A DNA stretch of 64,000 nt from Rana temporaria (GCF_905171775.1 NC_053497.1:36734781-36798780), one strand, 5' to 3'. Positions 32,900-44,565 are shown, counted from the first letter of the stretch. Notes: a model not told the origin generated them from the sequence alone. Numbers and translations are program-made.

Positions 32900-33130
32900 T
32901 GCACCTAGCAGACATGATACAGGAGATGTAGACATGATACAAGAGATCAATGTAGCCTCACCAGTGTCTATCAAATGCAGCCTCCCAGTCAGATGCAGCC
33001 TCCCAATGCCTGTCAGATGCAGCCTCACCAGTGCCCATCAGATTAGGCCTCACCAGTGCCTGTTAGATGCAGCCTCACGAGTTCCTATCAGATGCAGCCT
33101 CACCAGTGCATGTCAGATGCCTGCCTGTGC
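32900..33130. repeat. Degenerate 'CAGATGCAGCCTCACCAGTGC' tandem repeat
   Basis: About six irregular units of 26-32 bp. Just before it, 'AGACATGATACAGGAGAT' (32911-32928) and a close variant match the core of the 31-bp minisatellite at 60182-60590. Confidence 0.8.
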
Positions 33131-33778
33131 CCGAATCAGAGCGGTGTTCTCCCGCTGTGTCACCTCCTGTGATCATGTCACACTGATTCAATGTCTCGCT
33201 ATTGGATCAGTGTGCCGTCTATCACAGGAGGTGAGACATTGTAACTGCTGCCACTCTGAAAATTCAGCTCTGTGACACACAGAGATCGTGGCTCTGCAAG
33301 GATGGGAGAAGGGAGGGGAGGATGGATGACACCCCTGCAATAGGCGGCACCCTTTTTTCGGCGCTCCATTATGAGCATTTTTCTTCTTTCAGTAGCATGC
33401 CAAAAACATTTTTCGCCCAATAATTTTTAGTGGCCGAAGTTTCGGTGCACCACTAAATAAAATAATTGAAATTTAGTTTGAGTACAGCGTTGCATGACTG
33501 CACAATTAACGCTAACATCCATCCTGCTATAGTCTGATGGATGGAAACCCTACATTCCATGCGTCTGGTGGATTGGATTGGATGAAAATGGACTCTACGG
33601 TCCATTTTTATCCGACCCCCCATAGAGGAGAGTGGCGCTCTGACAGGTTTGATCCACTGTGCAGGCACCTGTCATCTGCCTCCTCAGCGGGGATCGACAC
33701 CCGCTGAGCAAAGTGGAGCCCGTACACGGACATGTCCGCGTGAAAGGGCCCTAACAGTTTCCTGAGCAATTTTGGTTA
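33131..33778. other. Unassigned, with element-end fragments
   Basis: A small palindrome ('TCACCTCCTGTGAT...ATCACAGGAGGTGA') lies at 33161-33236. 'TTTTTAGTGGCCGAAGTTTCGG' near 33424 resembles a hAT-like end. 'GCGTGAAAGGGCCCTAA' at 33738-33754 resembles the end of a GTGAAAGGGGCC MITE. No full element can be defined. Confidence 0.35.
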
Positions 33779-34812
33779 TGTAGCGCTACTCCCGAAGGAG
33801 CCGCTGGTTGATTTGGGATCGGCCTATTAAGTTACCTTGGCGTTGTCTAGGGGTGTAATTGTAGAGACAAACAGTGAGCGAAGGTCCAGATAGTGGGTAA
33901 AGGTTTTTTCCAATGCTTTATTTTCCACATCAACATCAATTGGGAAGGACAAAGTTGATGAGTAGATAGAGAGGAAGAACCTTGCAGTATCAGGCCTGGA
34001 TATTAAATAGAGCAGTCAGTACTGCTCTGCATAGTACCACTTAGTAACTCGTCGCCACTCCAACTGAGTCGGTAAAGTGCCCCCGGACAGACCCTTTTTT
34101 ACAGGCCTGGCAGCCGAGATGTCACTTAGGATTTCTGGGAGGAACGGGCTTCTCTCACAGACCCGGCTTGGCCTCTGCCACAGGCCAATTACAATAACTG
34201 AGCTAGATAAATAGATGGAGCGAATCCTCCCAGTAGTTTTCTGCATTGGTTACCAGATGACAGCAAACATACCTGTCAGTACTCTGGTCACCGGATCCCC
34301 AATTGGTTTGTTCAGGCTCTGTTGGACGACCTGACCCTGGATCCTCCTCAAACCGACTCCCCAATCGAACGGCAACCAGCCTGGGATCCTTTCAATAGAA
34401 CCGGGAACCCAGCCAGGCACTGGGGTCCCCTTGTACCTCCGGATGAGGTCCCAAGTAGTCTGCAATTATGGCCAGATGGGCCACGCCGGCGGGGTCCATG
34501 GATGCGCGCACCCTGAAGGTGGATGCCGCACCTGGAATGGGGAAGATTTTAGAACACATGACATCTGTCACAGATATACTCCTCTCCAGCACGCATTGGC
34601 TGCTGGAGAAACGTACTCTGCCAGAACCCCTCTGGCGCCAACTGCTGGCCAGGGATGACATTGCATCCCTGAACCACAGACTGACCCAGTGGACGTTTCT
34701 GGAATGACAGAAGTCCCAAAATGTAAACAAATAGTGAATGGGAGCAAGGTAACTCTCCCATTCCCCACTAACTTTAGCGTAGTGCCCATACTGAAAGTAA
34801 GGGGGCGCTACA
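33779..34812 (-). mobile_element. Solo LTR, minus strand
   Basis: A 1,034-bp unit with TGTAGCGC...GCGCTACA ends, flanked by a perfect 4-bp duplication GTTA (33775-33778 and 34813-34816). The second copy is inverted at 48394-49481. Read on the minus strand it has AATAAA (TTTATT at 33917-33922) about 140 bp before its end, as expected for an R/U5 boundary. TG...CA ends, 4-bp target and a poly(A) signal fit an LTR of a retrotransposon or endogenous retrovirus. No internal genes remain, so the class cannot be told. Confidence 0.75.
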
Positions 34813-34816
34813 GTTA

Positions 34817-36934
34817 CAATCTACTAAATGTAAGGGAACCCACAGACAATGCTGCCTCAGGTCCATCGACGGGGAAATTGTATTTTTTTCTCAGTTATAA
34901 TTGTACTGGATGTGCCTAAATGCCCTTGCTACATTAAACATGAATATTGTTGTCACTCTTCATGTTTGGGGATGCATCGTCCAGCACAGATCCCTGAGGG
35001 AGATTGGCGCATTTGTCTACGTGTCTGACCCCTTCCAGTGCAGACTATACTAACTGTATCCATTTGTTAATGAACATGTGAGACATCCTGTGTATGGCCA
35101 CCTGCGGTCATAGACCCTTCCAACATTATAATTTCAATGGGTTTTTCAGAGTTCTCTTTTACACAATGTCCTTGAATAATAATGGGAGGGGGCATCAGAT
35201 CCTGTATACAAAGATTCCTGCTATTTGGAACCTGTCTGTCTCCATGGCCAATGTTTGTCCTGATACCAAGGCGTTTGTCTTGCTCGCTGAATACAAAGGG
35301 CAGTAGACCATGTTACAATATGTCTCTGCTCAATTAGTTCTCAATAAGCGCCTATTAAAGAGCAATAACGTCTAGTCCGGTTATCAGTGTGACTGGCCAC
35401 TACAAACATATCAGTACAGATTCTCCCACTCTGTTTATCACTCCCTCTAGTCCCCTCATAACAATGTCTTTTGTTTTCCCATTCACTGAGCTGGAGCTAA
35501 CCTCAACCATGTTCTTATCACCGTGGGAAGAGGGGCTTGCCAGTGGCCAGGATAAACAGAAAACAGATACCCACAGACATTAGAATTTATCTCTCAGGTC
35601 ATTGGGCCATGCAATATTTGGCTGCTAAACTATCAGTCTTATTGGATAGACATTCACAATGCCATCAGGCAAACCTGCATACTTGTGCCTATGAAGAGGG
35701 CAGGGTGAGTTCTTAGAAGACATTCATGGGGCACCCTTCCCCAAGGGGTAAAGAATAACAATCACTTACAATCGATAGCCCTGGAACTCAAACTTGAGAA
35801 AGCTTGGACAGAGGCCTTACTTGCCATGGTCCAAGAGGGCCTCAAAATATACAAACTTTCCCACCCATCCTGAATGTTGTCTGTTTTATTGCATGTTCCG
35901 TTCTTTGTGATGTGAAAGCATGTTCGTTAACTGGAGCACTTTGCAAGGTTGATTCAGCAACCTTGTGGGACTGCAAGTGGAAAGGAGTTGTGTTGGCTGT
36001 GTGTTGGAGTTCTAGCACTGCGGCAGTAGGAGGGGAGGTGGAGACGGGACATAGCCTGAGTGGTGGGCGTTCTGAAAAGTTAAACATTTCGACCTCCCCA
36101 TGGGCAGCTGAGGGCAAGCGGGCTCAGGTGTAGAGTGGGCCAGGCATTTGTTTTTGAGACTCATTTCGACCTTCCTGTGAGAGTAAAGCTGAGTACAGAA
36201 GGGTTTCGGTCAAGTCTGAGAGAGCTTACTGAACGTAGCCTCAGTGAACATTGGGCAACTTGTAGGCAGGTGCAGTCTACACTCTCCACTGCAGGTGGCG
36301 CTCCTCTGGAATAGCAAGGCAGCTGAAGAAGGAAGACAGGAGAAACTGAGTTGCTCTATGATTTCCTTGGTCCCCTGGGGCAGCGTACCGGTTGGCTACA
36401 CTGCACCCCCAGGTTTTAGCATGCATTTGAGATTTGGCTAGTGTATAGACAGCATACCAGTCTGTCAATGACAGTTTTAGTGGCAGGGAGAGGTTCCTGA
36501 GGAGGGGGGAAAGCTTAGGGTCTACATCAATATTGAAGCAAGCTCGGGCCTATTCACCACTGACTCCCTGCTGTAAGTGTTGTGAGTTGTCCGGTTGGGT
36601 GTGCTCCCTACCAGGTTGTTGCAAGTTTTACAATACATAGGGTGCTGTTATTTAGGACTCTGCGTGTTCACTGCCTACACACCACGCTGCACCCACCTAA
36701 CAAACTGGCAAGATATCATGATTGCCGGTGGTAGAGCTCCATAGTGTTTTAAATCTGAAAATAATTTAATAAATTCCCTTAATTTTGCCGCAAAGTCATT
36801 GTCTGTCTTATTTTAAGGGGTACAATTGGGAGGTAAAAGGGGGCAGAGTAGACCATCCCAGGCAGCGTTAACAACCTTCCCCCAATCTGACTGTAAATAT
36901 TCAAATAGGGCAAACATTATCTGATATACACTGT
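34817..36934. other. Unassigned 2.1 kb
   Basis: No recognised domains or element ends. A roughly 1-kb segment from about 35870 has an LTR-like make-up, with a late AATAAA (36768-36773), but no matching TG...CA ends with a target duplication, so I do not call it. Frames at 35804-36133 show no motif. Confidence 0.35.
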
Positions 36935-37665
36935 GGCCCAGATTCTCAAAGGGCTTACGACGGCGCAACGCAATGTACGCCGTCGTAAGTCCTAATCTGG
37001 GCCGTCGTATCTATGCGACTGATTCTTAGAATCAGTTACGCATAGATATCCATTAGATCCGACAGGCGTAAGGCTCTTACGCTGTCGGATCTTAAATGCA
37101 ATTTTTTTTTTGCCGCTAGGTGTCGCCTCCGTCGTTTTCCCCGTCGGGTATGCAAATTAGCAAAATCCGAGAATTCCCGAACGTATGCGCAGTCGACGCA
37201 GTGAAGTTACGACGTTTACGTTAGATTTGCGCTGCGTAAAGTTGCCCCTGCTATATGAGGGGCAACCAATGTTAAGTATGGCCGTCGTTCCCGCGTCGAA
37301 ATATTTAAATTTACGTCGTTTGCGTAAGTTGTCCGTGAATGGGACTGGACACCATTTACGTTCACGTCGAAACCAATGACGTCCTTGCAACGTCATTTGA
37401 AGCAATGCACCCTGGGATATTTTCCGGACGGCGCATGCGCAGTACGTTCGGCGCGGAAACGCGCCTAATTTAAATGCTCCACGCCCCCTACCCGGCTAAT
37501 TTGAATTAGGCGGGCTTGCGCCGGGTGATTTACGCTACGCCGCCACAACTATACAGGCAAGTTCTTTGTGAATAAAGCACTTGCCTGTAAAACTTGCGGC
37601 GGTGTAACGTAAACCAGATACGTTACGACCGCACAGTTTTACGCCCATATATGAGAATCTGGGCC
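36935..37665. mobile_element. GGGCCAGATTC-type MITE, family C
   Basis: Starts GGCCCAGATTCTCAAAG and ends GAGAATCTGGGCC. The flanks (TGT and TAT) match poorly, perhaps through later mutation. It shares CGGCGCGGAAACGCGCCTAA and CGACAGGCGTAAG blocks with 11855 and 20529. 731 bp. Confidence 0.78.
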
Positions 37666-37681
37666 TATGTAAGTACTTTTA

Positions 37682-37953
37682 GGCTCCATGCACACGTTGC
37701 TTCTACATGAGTTTTGTGTTCTGCCTGTAGAAGCAGCTCAATGTTATTCTTTGTGTCCATGTACAATAAGATGTTTAGAGGCATATTTTGAGTTCAACGT
37801 TTAGAAGCAGGGAAAAAAACAAACCTTCTCTCATTTCTGATAGTAGCTTACTGGCAGAAAAAAATTAAAACTCGTCTAAACTTTACACATAAAATGCTCT
37901 ATATGAGAGTGTTCTTTTACAGACGTTCTTTTAAGCCCAGTGTACATGGAGCC
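37682..37953. mobile_element. GGCTCCATG-ended MITE
   Basis: Starts GGCTCCATGCACACG and ends GTGTACATGGAGCC, with TTA on both sides (37679-37681 and 37954-37956). 272 bp. TTA target and GGC-type ends fit the PIF/Harbinger-like group. It contains inverted 'GTAGAAGCAG' motifs. Confidence 0.8.
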
Positions 37954-37956
37954 TTA

Positions 37957-38585
37957 GGGATCACAGTATGTGACAAATGTCACCTATACACACTTTTGTT
38001 CACTAGTGACCCAAAAGTTCATTAAATATGGAGGGCTCCAGCCATTTCTTTGATGGCATACTGTATGTGTGGGCAAAGATTAGAAACTGGAAACTGGTCA
38101 TTGGAAAAAATTGGTAAACATGAAACTAGCTGAAAACAGTTCATTCATTTAAGAAGTGTTTTGGATACACAAAGATTACACACTCTGAAAAAATAGGAAA
38201 TAAAGCAAAGGTAGACAAAAACAGAAAAAAAAGGCACTGAAAGAAGAACAGGAAGGCAGCCAAAACATATGGGGGCTTTTTACTAAAAACTCAGAATCTA
38301 TAAAGAGAGGTTGGGTAATTTCCAGACAAAACAGATAGTCGGGTCTCCCAGTCCCAGGTAATAGTAAAAAACAAGAAAAATCAAAGGAGAACGAAGTTGT
38401 AGATTCAAATGGGATTTTATAGGGAGAACCAGTGCGGGTTGTAAAGGTAAGCACAAAAACAAAATTGTTTATAAATTTTAATACATCATATAAAATAAGT
38501 ATACATAATACGTTAATTTACATAGACCGTAAGAACATTGGGGAAACAAGACACTTGATTGTGCATCTAGCCAATGTTTCACACA
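37957..38585. other. Unassigned sequence
   Basis: AT-rich with poly(A) tracts, no ends or motifs recognised. Confidence 0.35.
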
Positions 38586-38892
38586 GCTGATAACACCGGG
38601 CAGCGCGTGTCACACTGCCCGGTGTTATCAGCGGGGACGATAGACCAACATGCTGCTATGGGACAACTGCTACCTACCCCCTCGTTTTTCAATTGGGATT
38701 TTTTACAGAACTTTATAATACCTTATAAAGACGCCGATCGCTCACACAGCGGGGAGGCATCGCAGGATCCAGGGACAAGGTAAGTAACCATGCCTGTGGC
38801 TACTGCGAGGCGATCCCTAATCTGGCTCGGGGATACCGCTTTTGGTACTGAAATCTTACCCCAAGCCAGACTCGGGAATACCGCCAGGGGGG
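38586..38892. mobile_element. TTAA-type element, family H, 3' fragment
   Basis: Begins with a perfect 18-bp-stem hairpin (38586-38603 with 38615-38632, an 11-nt loop). From 'CTCACACAGCGGGGAGGCAT' it matches the right end of 46387-47252 through 'GACTCGGGAATACCGCCAGG' to the TTAA at 38893-38896. The left half is missing. Confidence 0.65.
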
Positions 38893-38896
38893 TTAA

Positions 38897-39818
38897 CCAC
38901 TTCCATACCAGGCACTTACGCACCTTCCTCCCCAAGCCAATTTTCAGCGCTGTCGCACTTTGAATGACAATTGCGCAGTCATGCTACACTGTATCCAAAC
39001 ACATTTTTTATCATTTTGTTCCCACAAATAGAGATTTATTTTGGTGGTATTTGATCACCTCTGCGTTTTTTTTTTTGCGCAACAACTAAAAAAAGACTGA
39101 AAATTTTGAAAAAAATTACGTTTTTTTCTTCTGTTAATTTTTTTGTAAATACGTTTTCTTTTTCAATTACGGGCACTGATATGGCGACACTGATGGGCAC
39201 CGATGAGGTAGCACTGATGGGCACCGATGAGGCGGCACTGATAGGCAGCACTGATGGGCAATGATAGGCGGCACTGATGGGCATTCCTAGGCGGTACTGA
39301 TGGGCACTCATAGGCGGTACTGATGGGCACTCATAGGCGGCACTGATGGGCACTCATAGGTGGCACTGATGGGCGGCACTTATGGGTGGCACTGATGGGT
39401 ACTTATGGGTGTCACAGATGGGCACTGGCCATAGATGGGCACTGAGAGGTGGCACTGATGGACACTGAGGGGTGGCACTGATGACACTGCTGGGCATCAC
39501 TCCAGTCAGTGCCCATGTTGCCAGTCAGTGCCCATTTGTGGTCACTGATTGGCATTTATTGTGCTCTTTTTTTTTATTGTTTTGTTTTTTTATTGTTTTT
39601 ATGGTGCCATGGTGGCTTCCCTGGGGGTCCAGTGTGGGGATCCGAGGGGGGGGCTACGCTGATAAACAATCAGCGCGACCCCCCCTGTCAGGAAAGCCGC
39701 CGATCGGCTCTCCTCTACTCGCATCTGTCAGACGCGAGTGAGGAAGAGCCGATCAATGGCTCTTCCTGTTTACATCGTGATCAGCCGTGATTGGACACAG
39801 CATATCACGTGGTAAAGA
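38897..39818 (+). repeat. TTAACCACTTCC-type interspersed repeat with internal minisatellite
   Basis: It follows the TTAA shared with the family H fragment. 'AATTGCGCAGTCATGCTACAC' and 'TTTTGGTGGTATTTGATCAC' recur at 58446-58532. A tandem array occupies 39176-39535, then a 'GCCGATCGGCTCT...AGAGCCGATCAATGGC' hairpin. TTAA-target element by inference; right end near 39818. Confidence 0.55.
39176..39535. repeat. Degenerate 20-25-bp minisatellite
   Basis: Units based on 'GGCACTGATGGGCACTCATA', with period shifts, inside the TTAACC-type repeat. Confidence 0.85.
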
Positions 39819-40194
39819 GCCTCCCTTTTCAGCACTCCTGCCCCCCCCTCCTGTTAAGTGCCCCCACAGCAAGCAGCTTGCTATGGGGGCTCCGGAGCAC
39901 AGCCACAGATCCCTGTGTTCATTTAGACACGGAGCCGTGGCCCGGCCTGCATCCTCTCTCTCCTCATTGGCTCACTGACTTTAATTGACAGCAGCAGAAG
40001 CCAATGGCTCCATGCTGCCTTCTCACCCAATGAGGAGGGAGAGTCCCGGACAGCCAAGGAACGCCTGCAACATCGCTAGTTCGAGATGGACTCAGGTAAG
40101 TATTAGGGGGGCTGCTGCACATAGAAGACTTTTAATCACAATGCATAGAATGCATTCAGATAAAAAAAAACTTCTGCCTTTACAACACCTTTAA
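39819..40194. mobile_element. TTAA-type MITE 3' part, family E
   Basis: It ends 'AATGCATAGAATGCATT...CTGCCTTTACAACACCT' at TTAA (40191-40194 region), the same end as 42129-42942. It contains CAATGGCTCCATGCTGCC and GGAGAGTCCCGG blocks related to 42760-42830. The left boundary is uncertain. Confidence 0.5.
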
Positions 40195-40199
40195 GGAGC

Positions 40200-42124
40200 G
40201 GTGTGCTCCCTCCAGGCTCATCTGCCCTCTGCCTATCCATTAGAATGCATGTGCATCTACTATGAAGGATCTCAAAATTTAGAGTTGGGACTGCAGATAA
40301 TACTGTGGTGCCGTAAAGTGGCTCTACAACTTACGCAGGAATGTGCAAATGTGTGCAAACTAAACCCCTGTTTTTAACGCACACTGTTAGACAGGATAAT
40401 TTGGTTGGTTGCAGGCTGGCTGGGAATTTTCTTTGGTTCTGTTTGACATGTGGCGCCGATTTAATGTCACCCCCATGCATTGGAAAACGCATTGCGTTTT
40501 CGGGTGCAGAGAGCACTGATCAGCATGTTCTGGCTAGGAGAGGAGGGGGGAGTTGTGGACAGTCCCCTTGTCAGAACGCAATAGCACAGTGGGGAGATCG
40601 CTGTACTAACAAGGGTCGAACAAAAAAAACAACAACATGTGTACCAGGCAAGCACGATACGGTAGCAAAACCCCTGGCAATATCAGAGTGTTGCAGGAGT
40701 GTGTTATGATCATGGCGCTGCTGGGTTATGTTGGGAGTTGCTGAGTTTTGTCATGTTCTGCACACGGCCTGCGTGCATCCATCTCCCCGATGCCACGCTC
40801 ATTCTGGAAATAGTTTTCAAATGTTGGCCAGTACATAAGGAAAAACAGACTTAGGATTTATTTAAAATATGGAAAGAAATGCAGCGGGGCTCAGCCCAGA
40901 AGCAATAACTTTCTCTATTCTGGCTCTCTGCATTCAGCTGGACTATAGATCATCAGCACAGTACTGCAGAAGGGTCAAAGGACCCTCTCCGCCCTGCGTT
41001 ACTGGGTGGGGCCACTCTCCAGTCCTGCTGAGATCCTCTGTGCTGGGAACAAGCCTGTACTTGCTGGTGCTGCCTGACTCTGTGACTTTACCCTCTATGA
41101 TATCACAGATCAACCATAAACCCAGAGAGAGGCTGCTTGTGATCTCACCGCGCTCTAACCCTGAGCCATTAACCCGTTCACCGTACCCAGTGTCCTACGC
41201 ACAATGCCCTTACACAAAACACATATTGTAATACCCACTGCAAAAAAAAAAAAAAAAGTTTCCACTGAATCCTGCGTCAATACATCATCTTGTAAGACAA
41301 ACAGCAGGAATGCAATCCATTTCAAACTTATCTGTGTATGATCGTCAGTGAACATAACCCAGATCTCCCCCCCACCTCTACCTGAAAGCTGTTTGCAAAT
41401 TGTAACACGTCCTAATATTTAACCAAGTCCATCAAGCCTTCTATTTACATATAGGCAGCGTCAGCCCTCGGTCACGCCTTAGCTGCACAGTACTGTAGAA
41501 AATGTTAAAGGGACTTAAAACGAAAGCTAATTTGATTATAACCAGGTCAGACGGAGCCATACTGACCCTGTGAGCTTACAATTAGACCTGTGGTTGCTTG
41601 GGTGCAGGGTGTTGCTAGCAGGGGTCAAGTCCTGGGGAAAAAAGTGTGGGAACTCCTACCCAAGATCCACTCCCCCACCAAAAAAAAGGCCGTTTCCTGT
41701 ATATGGATTCATCATGTAGTGTGCGGGTATTCTGTCACTTCCTCAATGCCGCAATGTCTCCTGGGAGCTTTTGTCATTGTTCCCAGGAGACATTGCGGAG
41801 GTCTGCCGCGAGTTATCGCGGGATTTAGAAAGAACTTTAAGCAGTGACTGGAGCTGGGCATCGCCGCTTAGTGAAGGATTGCCTCGGGCGGCTCGGCTGC
41901 TCTCGGCTGCTCTAGTCTGCAAAGGGAACTGCGTTCCTGCTGTGAAAAAAGTGCAGGAACGCCGTTCCCACACGTTCCCGCAGGACTTGAGCCCTGGTTG
42001 CTAGTCACCAAACTGCTCCCTGCTCTTTATATATACAATTACACAATTGGGGAGTTCTGCACTGCGGAGGCCACCAATCAATATGAATGTCATTCTGTAA
42101 TATGGATGTTTATTTAGTTATTAT
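40200..42124. other. Unassigned, probably low-copy 1.9 kb
   Basis: No repeat ends or convincing coding motif. A perfect 14-base inverted pair 'CAATGTCTCCTGGG'/'CCCAGGAGACATTG' lies at 41752-41795 and GGAAC/GTTCC palindromes at 41930-41990. Frames at 40341-40709 and 40869-41231 are not recognisable. Confidence 0.4.
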
Positions 42125-42128
42125 TAAA

Positions 42129-42942
42129 GGGGTTGTAAACCCTCATGTTTTTTCACCTTAATGCATCCTATGCATTAAAGTAATACTAAAGGATCCTTTT
42201 TTTTTTAAAATAACAAACATGTTATAGAAAAAAGTGGGTAGGGGGCGCTGATAATAATACGAAAATCCAATGGGAAGTGGCAATAAAGCGCCTGTGCAAA
42301 CAATGCAAAAAAATATAGCCGTGAAATATCTTTCACGGCTATATTTTTTTGCATTGTTTGCACAGGCGCTTTATTGCCACTTCCCATTGGATTTTCGTAT
42401 TATTATCAGCGCCCCCTACCCACTTTTTTCTTTCACATGTCTATTCTTATTTGAATTGTTTGGGGAGCAGCTATTTTTTGTTTTTGTTTTAGTTTTGTAT
42501 TTATAGTTTGGCGCGAGATCTTTATTACAACAAACATGTTATACTTACCTCCACTGTGCAGCTCGTTTTGCACAGAGTGGCCCCGAACATCCTCTTCTGG
42601 GGTCCCACGGCGGCTCCTCCCCGCATTAGATAACCCCCTTGGAGAAGAGCTCTCCCGAGGAGGTTACCTTGCGTCCATAGACGCAGAGTGTATGACTCTG
42701 CCCCTCCCCCTGTGCCCGCATCATTGGATTTGATTGACAGCTGCGGAAGCCAATGACTGCGCTGCTATTAATCTATCCAATCAAAGCCGAGACTCCGTGG
42801 AGAGGAGGACGGTGCGTTGAGGAGATGAATGGGCTCAAATAAGTAAAATGGGGGGGCAGGGGGGCCGGCCACTTCCAGTTGTTTTTTTACCTTAATGCAT
42901 AGGATGCATTAAGGTGAAAAAACACAAACCTTTACAACCCCT
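42129..42942. mobile_element. TTAA-type MITE, family E, with a nested retroelement insertion
   Basis: TTAA (42125-42128) and TTAA (42943-42946). The ends AGGGGTTGTAAACC and GGTTTACAACCCCT-like arms extend about 50 bp, including 'CACCTTAATGCATCCTATGC' and its inverse near 42890-42915. A 302-bp insertion sits at 42227-42528. T2/Kolobok type by ends and target. Confidence 0.75.
42227..42528. mobile_element. 302-bp insertion with a perfect 100-bp inverted repeat and 15-bp target duplication
   Basis: Flanked by an exact 15-bp duplication, AACAAACATGTTATA (42212-42226 and 42529-42543). Positions 42227-42326 are the exact reverse complement of 42331-42430, with a 4-base spacer (TATC). The remaining 98 bp end 'TTTGGCGCGAGATCTTTATT'. 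It matches the retroelement tail at 4313-4348, 5063-5122 and 6775-6815. Target size and an inverted terminal piece fit a truncated Penelope-like or other target-primed retroelement. Confidence 0.75.
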
Positions 42943-42946
42943 TTAA

Positions 42947-43405
42947 GGTGAAAAAAAACACCTGGCAGTCACCGGCCCGCCCGTTTTACTTACCTGAGCC
43001 CTGGAATTCAGTCGGCGGGGACGCGCTTTCTCTCTCTCCAGGGGGTCCCGGCTCTTGATTGGATAGATTGATAGCAGCGCGGCCATTGGCTCGCGCTGCT
43101 GTCAATCAAATACAATGACGCGGGCGATACAATGACGCGGGCGCTTGGGAGCGGGGCCAAATTATACATTCGGCGGTTATGGGTGCCGAATTAATGACTT
43201 GGGAGCGTGCGTGCAAGGTTAACCCCCCCCCGGGAGAGCGCTTCTCCTAGTGGGTTATCTGATGTGGGGAGGAGCCGCGAGAGCCGCCGAGGGACCCCAG
43301 AATTTGCGGATCGGGGTATCACTGTGCAAAACGAGCTGTACAGTGGAGGTAAGTATAATATGTTTGTTATTTAAAATAAAAAAAAATTTAAGCTTTACAA
43401 TCACT
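42947..43405. mobile_element. TTAA-type MITE, family E relative, chained
   Basis: It begins right after the TTAA ending the previous element and ends ...TTTACAATCACT before TTAA (43406-43409). 'CAAAACGAGCTGTACAGTGG' (43326-43345) is the inverse of 'CCACTGTGCAGCTCGTTTTG' at 42552-42571. The 5' end is degenerate. Confidence 0.6.
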
Positions 43406-43455
43406 TTAAAGTGGTAGTAAAATCTGTGAATAAAGGAAAAAATGGGCAGATTTAA

Positions 43456-44432
43456 AGTGGTTGTAAAGTCTAAACATTTTTCACCTTAATGAATTCCTTG
43501 CATTAAGGTAAACCATGTTTGGTTGTCAGCATCCCCCCCTTACCCTTAGGGCTTGTTCACACTTGACTAATTTTCTAACGCTCAACAAACACTCCTATGC
43601 CGTTTGCTATGGTATTAGTATGGGCATCAGACAGGCGTCAATGAGCTTTAGTATGGGCATTATCATTAGACAGGCATTTTGCAAGCATTAATGAGTTAAA
43701 AATGCTCCCTAAACGCCCTATGGGCAGTTTTGAAGCGCTTGACGAGTGTTAAAACTGCTCCACAAATGCCTATTCCATTACAGTAAATAAACTAATCTTA
43801 ACGCCCCGCAACCACTCCGCAACTGCCTGCCAGAGAACTTGTGGAGCATTACTATACTTAAAAAGGGGTTGTTGAAAGGCTTCAAACACCTCCTGACTCG
43901 ACATGAGTCTTCAATTTACTTCAAGTTCACTATAGTGTGAACAGCATTATGTGCTGTCTGTTGTATCTTGTGCATAGGCATTTGAGGGGCTTTTTTAACG
44001 CCTCTCAAATGCCTGCTCCTAATGCCAGTGTGAACTCAGCCTTACCTGAGCCCTAAATCGATCCAGCGCTGTGCACGTCTTCAGCTCTTCTCTTCCCTCA
44101 CTTTCGGGTCTCACTCGCTTTGCTGGGGAATTGGAGCCTTTGGCTCCCAGTGCTGTCAATCAAAGCCAGTGATGAGCGAGCGGGGGGTCGAGTACTGCTG
44201 TCTGTGTCAATGGAAGTAGCAGTGGGGTTCGGGTGCAAGCACCCACAAGTGCCCCCATGGAAAGCAGATTCCCATGGGGGCACTGAACAGAGGGGCAGGG
44301 CCAGGAGCGCCAGCAGGGGACCCGAAAGGAGGAGGTTGGCGGCCACTCTGTGCGATTCCATTGCACAGAGCAGGTAAGTATAGACATGTTTGTTATTTAA
44401 AATAAAAAAAAATATTTACCTTTACAATCACT
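43456..44432. mobile_element. TTAA-type MITE, family E relative, with nested TTA-target MITE
   Basis: TTAA (43452-43455) then AGTGGTTGTAAAGTC. The right end is TTTACAATCACT then TTAA (44433-44436). The stretch 43410-43451 before it looks like a truncated start of another copy (AGTGGTAGTAAAATC). Interrupted by 43549-44041. Confidence 0.7.
43549..44041. mobile_element. GGGCTTGTTCACAC-ended MITE, TTA target
   Basis: Starts GGGCTTGTTCACACTTG and ends AGTGTGAACTCAGCC, with TTA on both sides (43546-43548 and 44042-44044). Internal units 'AACGC(C/T)C..AA..GC' are degenerate. 493 bp, PIF/Harbinger-like by target. Confidence 0.78.
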
Positions 44433-44436
44433 TTAA

Positions 44437-44560
44437 AGTAAAATTAAACTTTCATCTCTCTATAATAAGGTTTACCTATAGGTAGTGTAAATATCTCCTA
44501 AACATGCACCGTTTAGGAGATATTTAGTGTACATGCAGCCAGTGATCCTATACTGTAATC
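44437..44560. mobile_element. Family F TTAA-MITE fragment
   Basis: Follows a TTAA. 'TTTACCTATAGGTAG' and the hairpin 'ATATCTCCTAAAC...GTTTAGGAGATAT' are hallmarks shared with 52623-53059 and 61488-62388. Confidence 0.6.
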
Positions 44561-44565
44561 CCAAA

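Noticed and set aside
32755..33130. Possible CRISPR-like array (regular 30-bp units)
   Set aside because: The units are contiguous tandem repeats without unique spacers, in a eukaryotic setting.
35868..36890. Possible third LTR (TGTTGTCTG... with late AATAAA)
   Set aside because: I could not find a matching CA end with a target duplication or a second copy in the window.
38586..38632. Strong hairpin resembling a bacterial terminator
   Set aside because: There is no following U tract and the window is a vertebrate-type genome; it is part of a MITE fragment.
42205..42506. Two copies of the same small protein on opposite strands (MGSGNKAPVQTMQKNIAV...)
   Set aside because: They are the two arms of the perfect palindrome read from each side, not a gene family.
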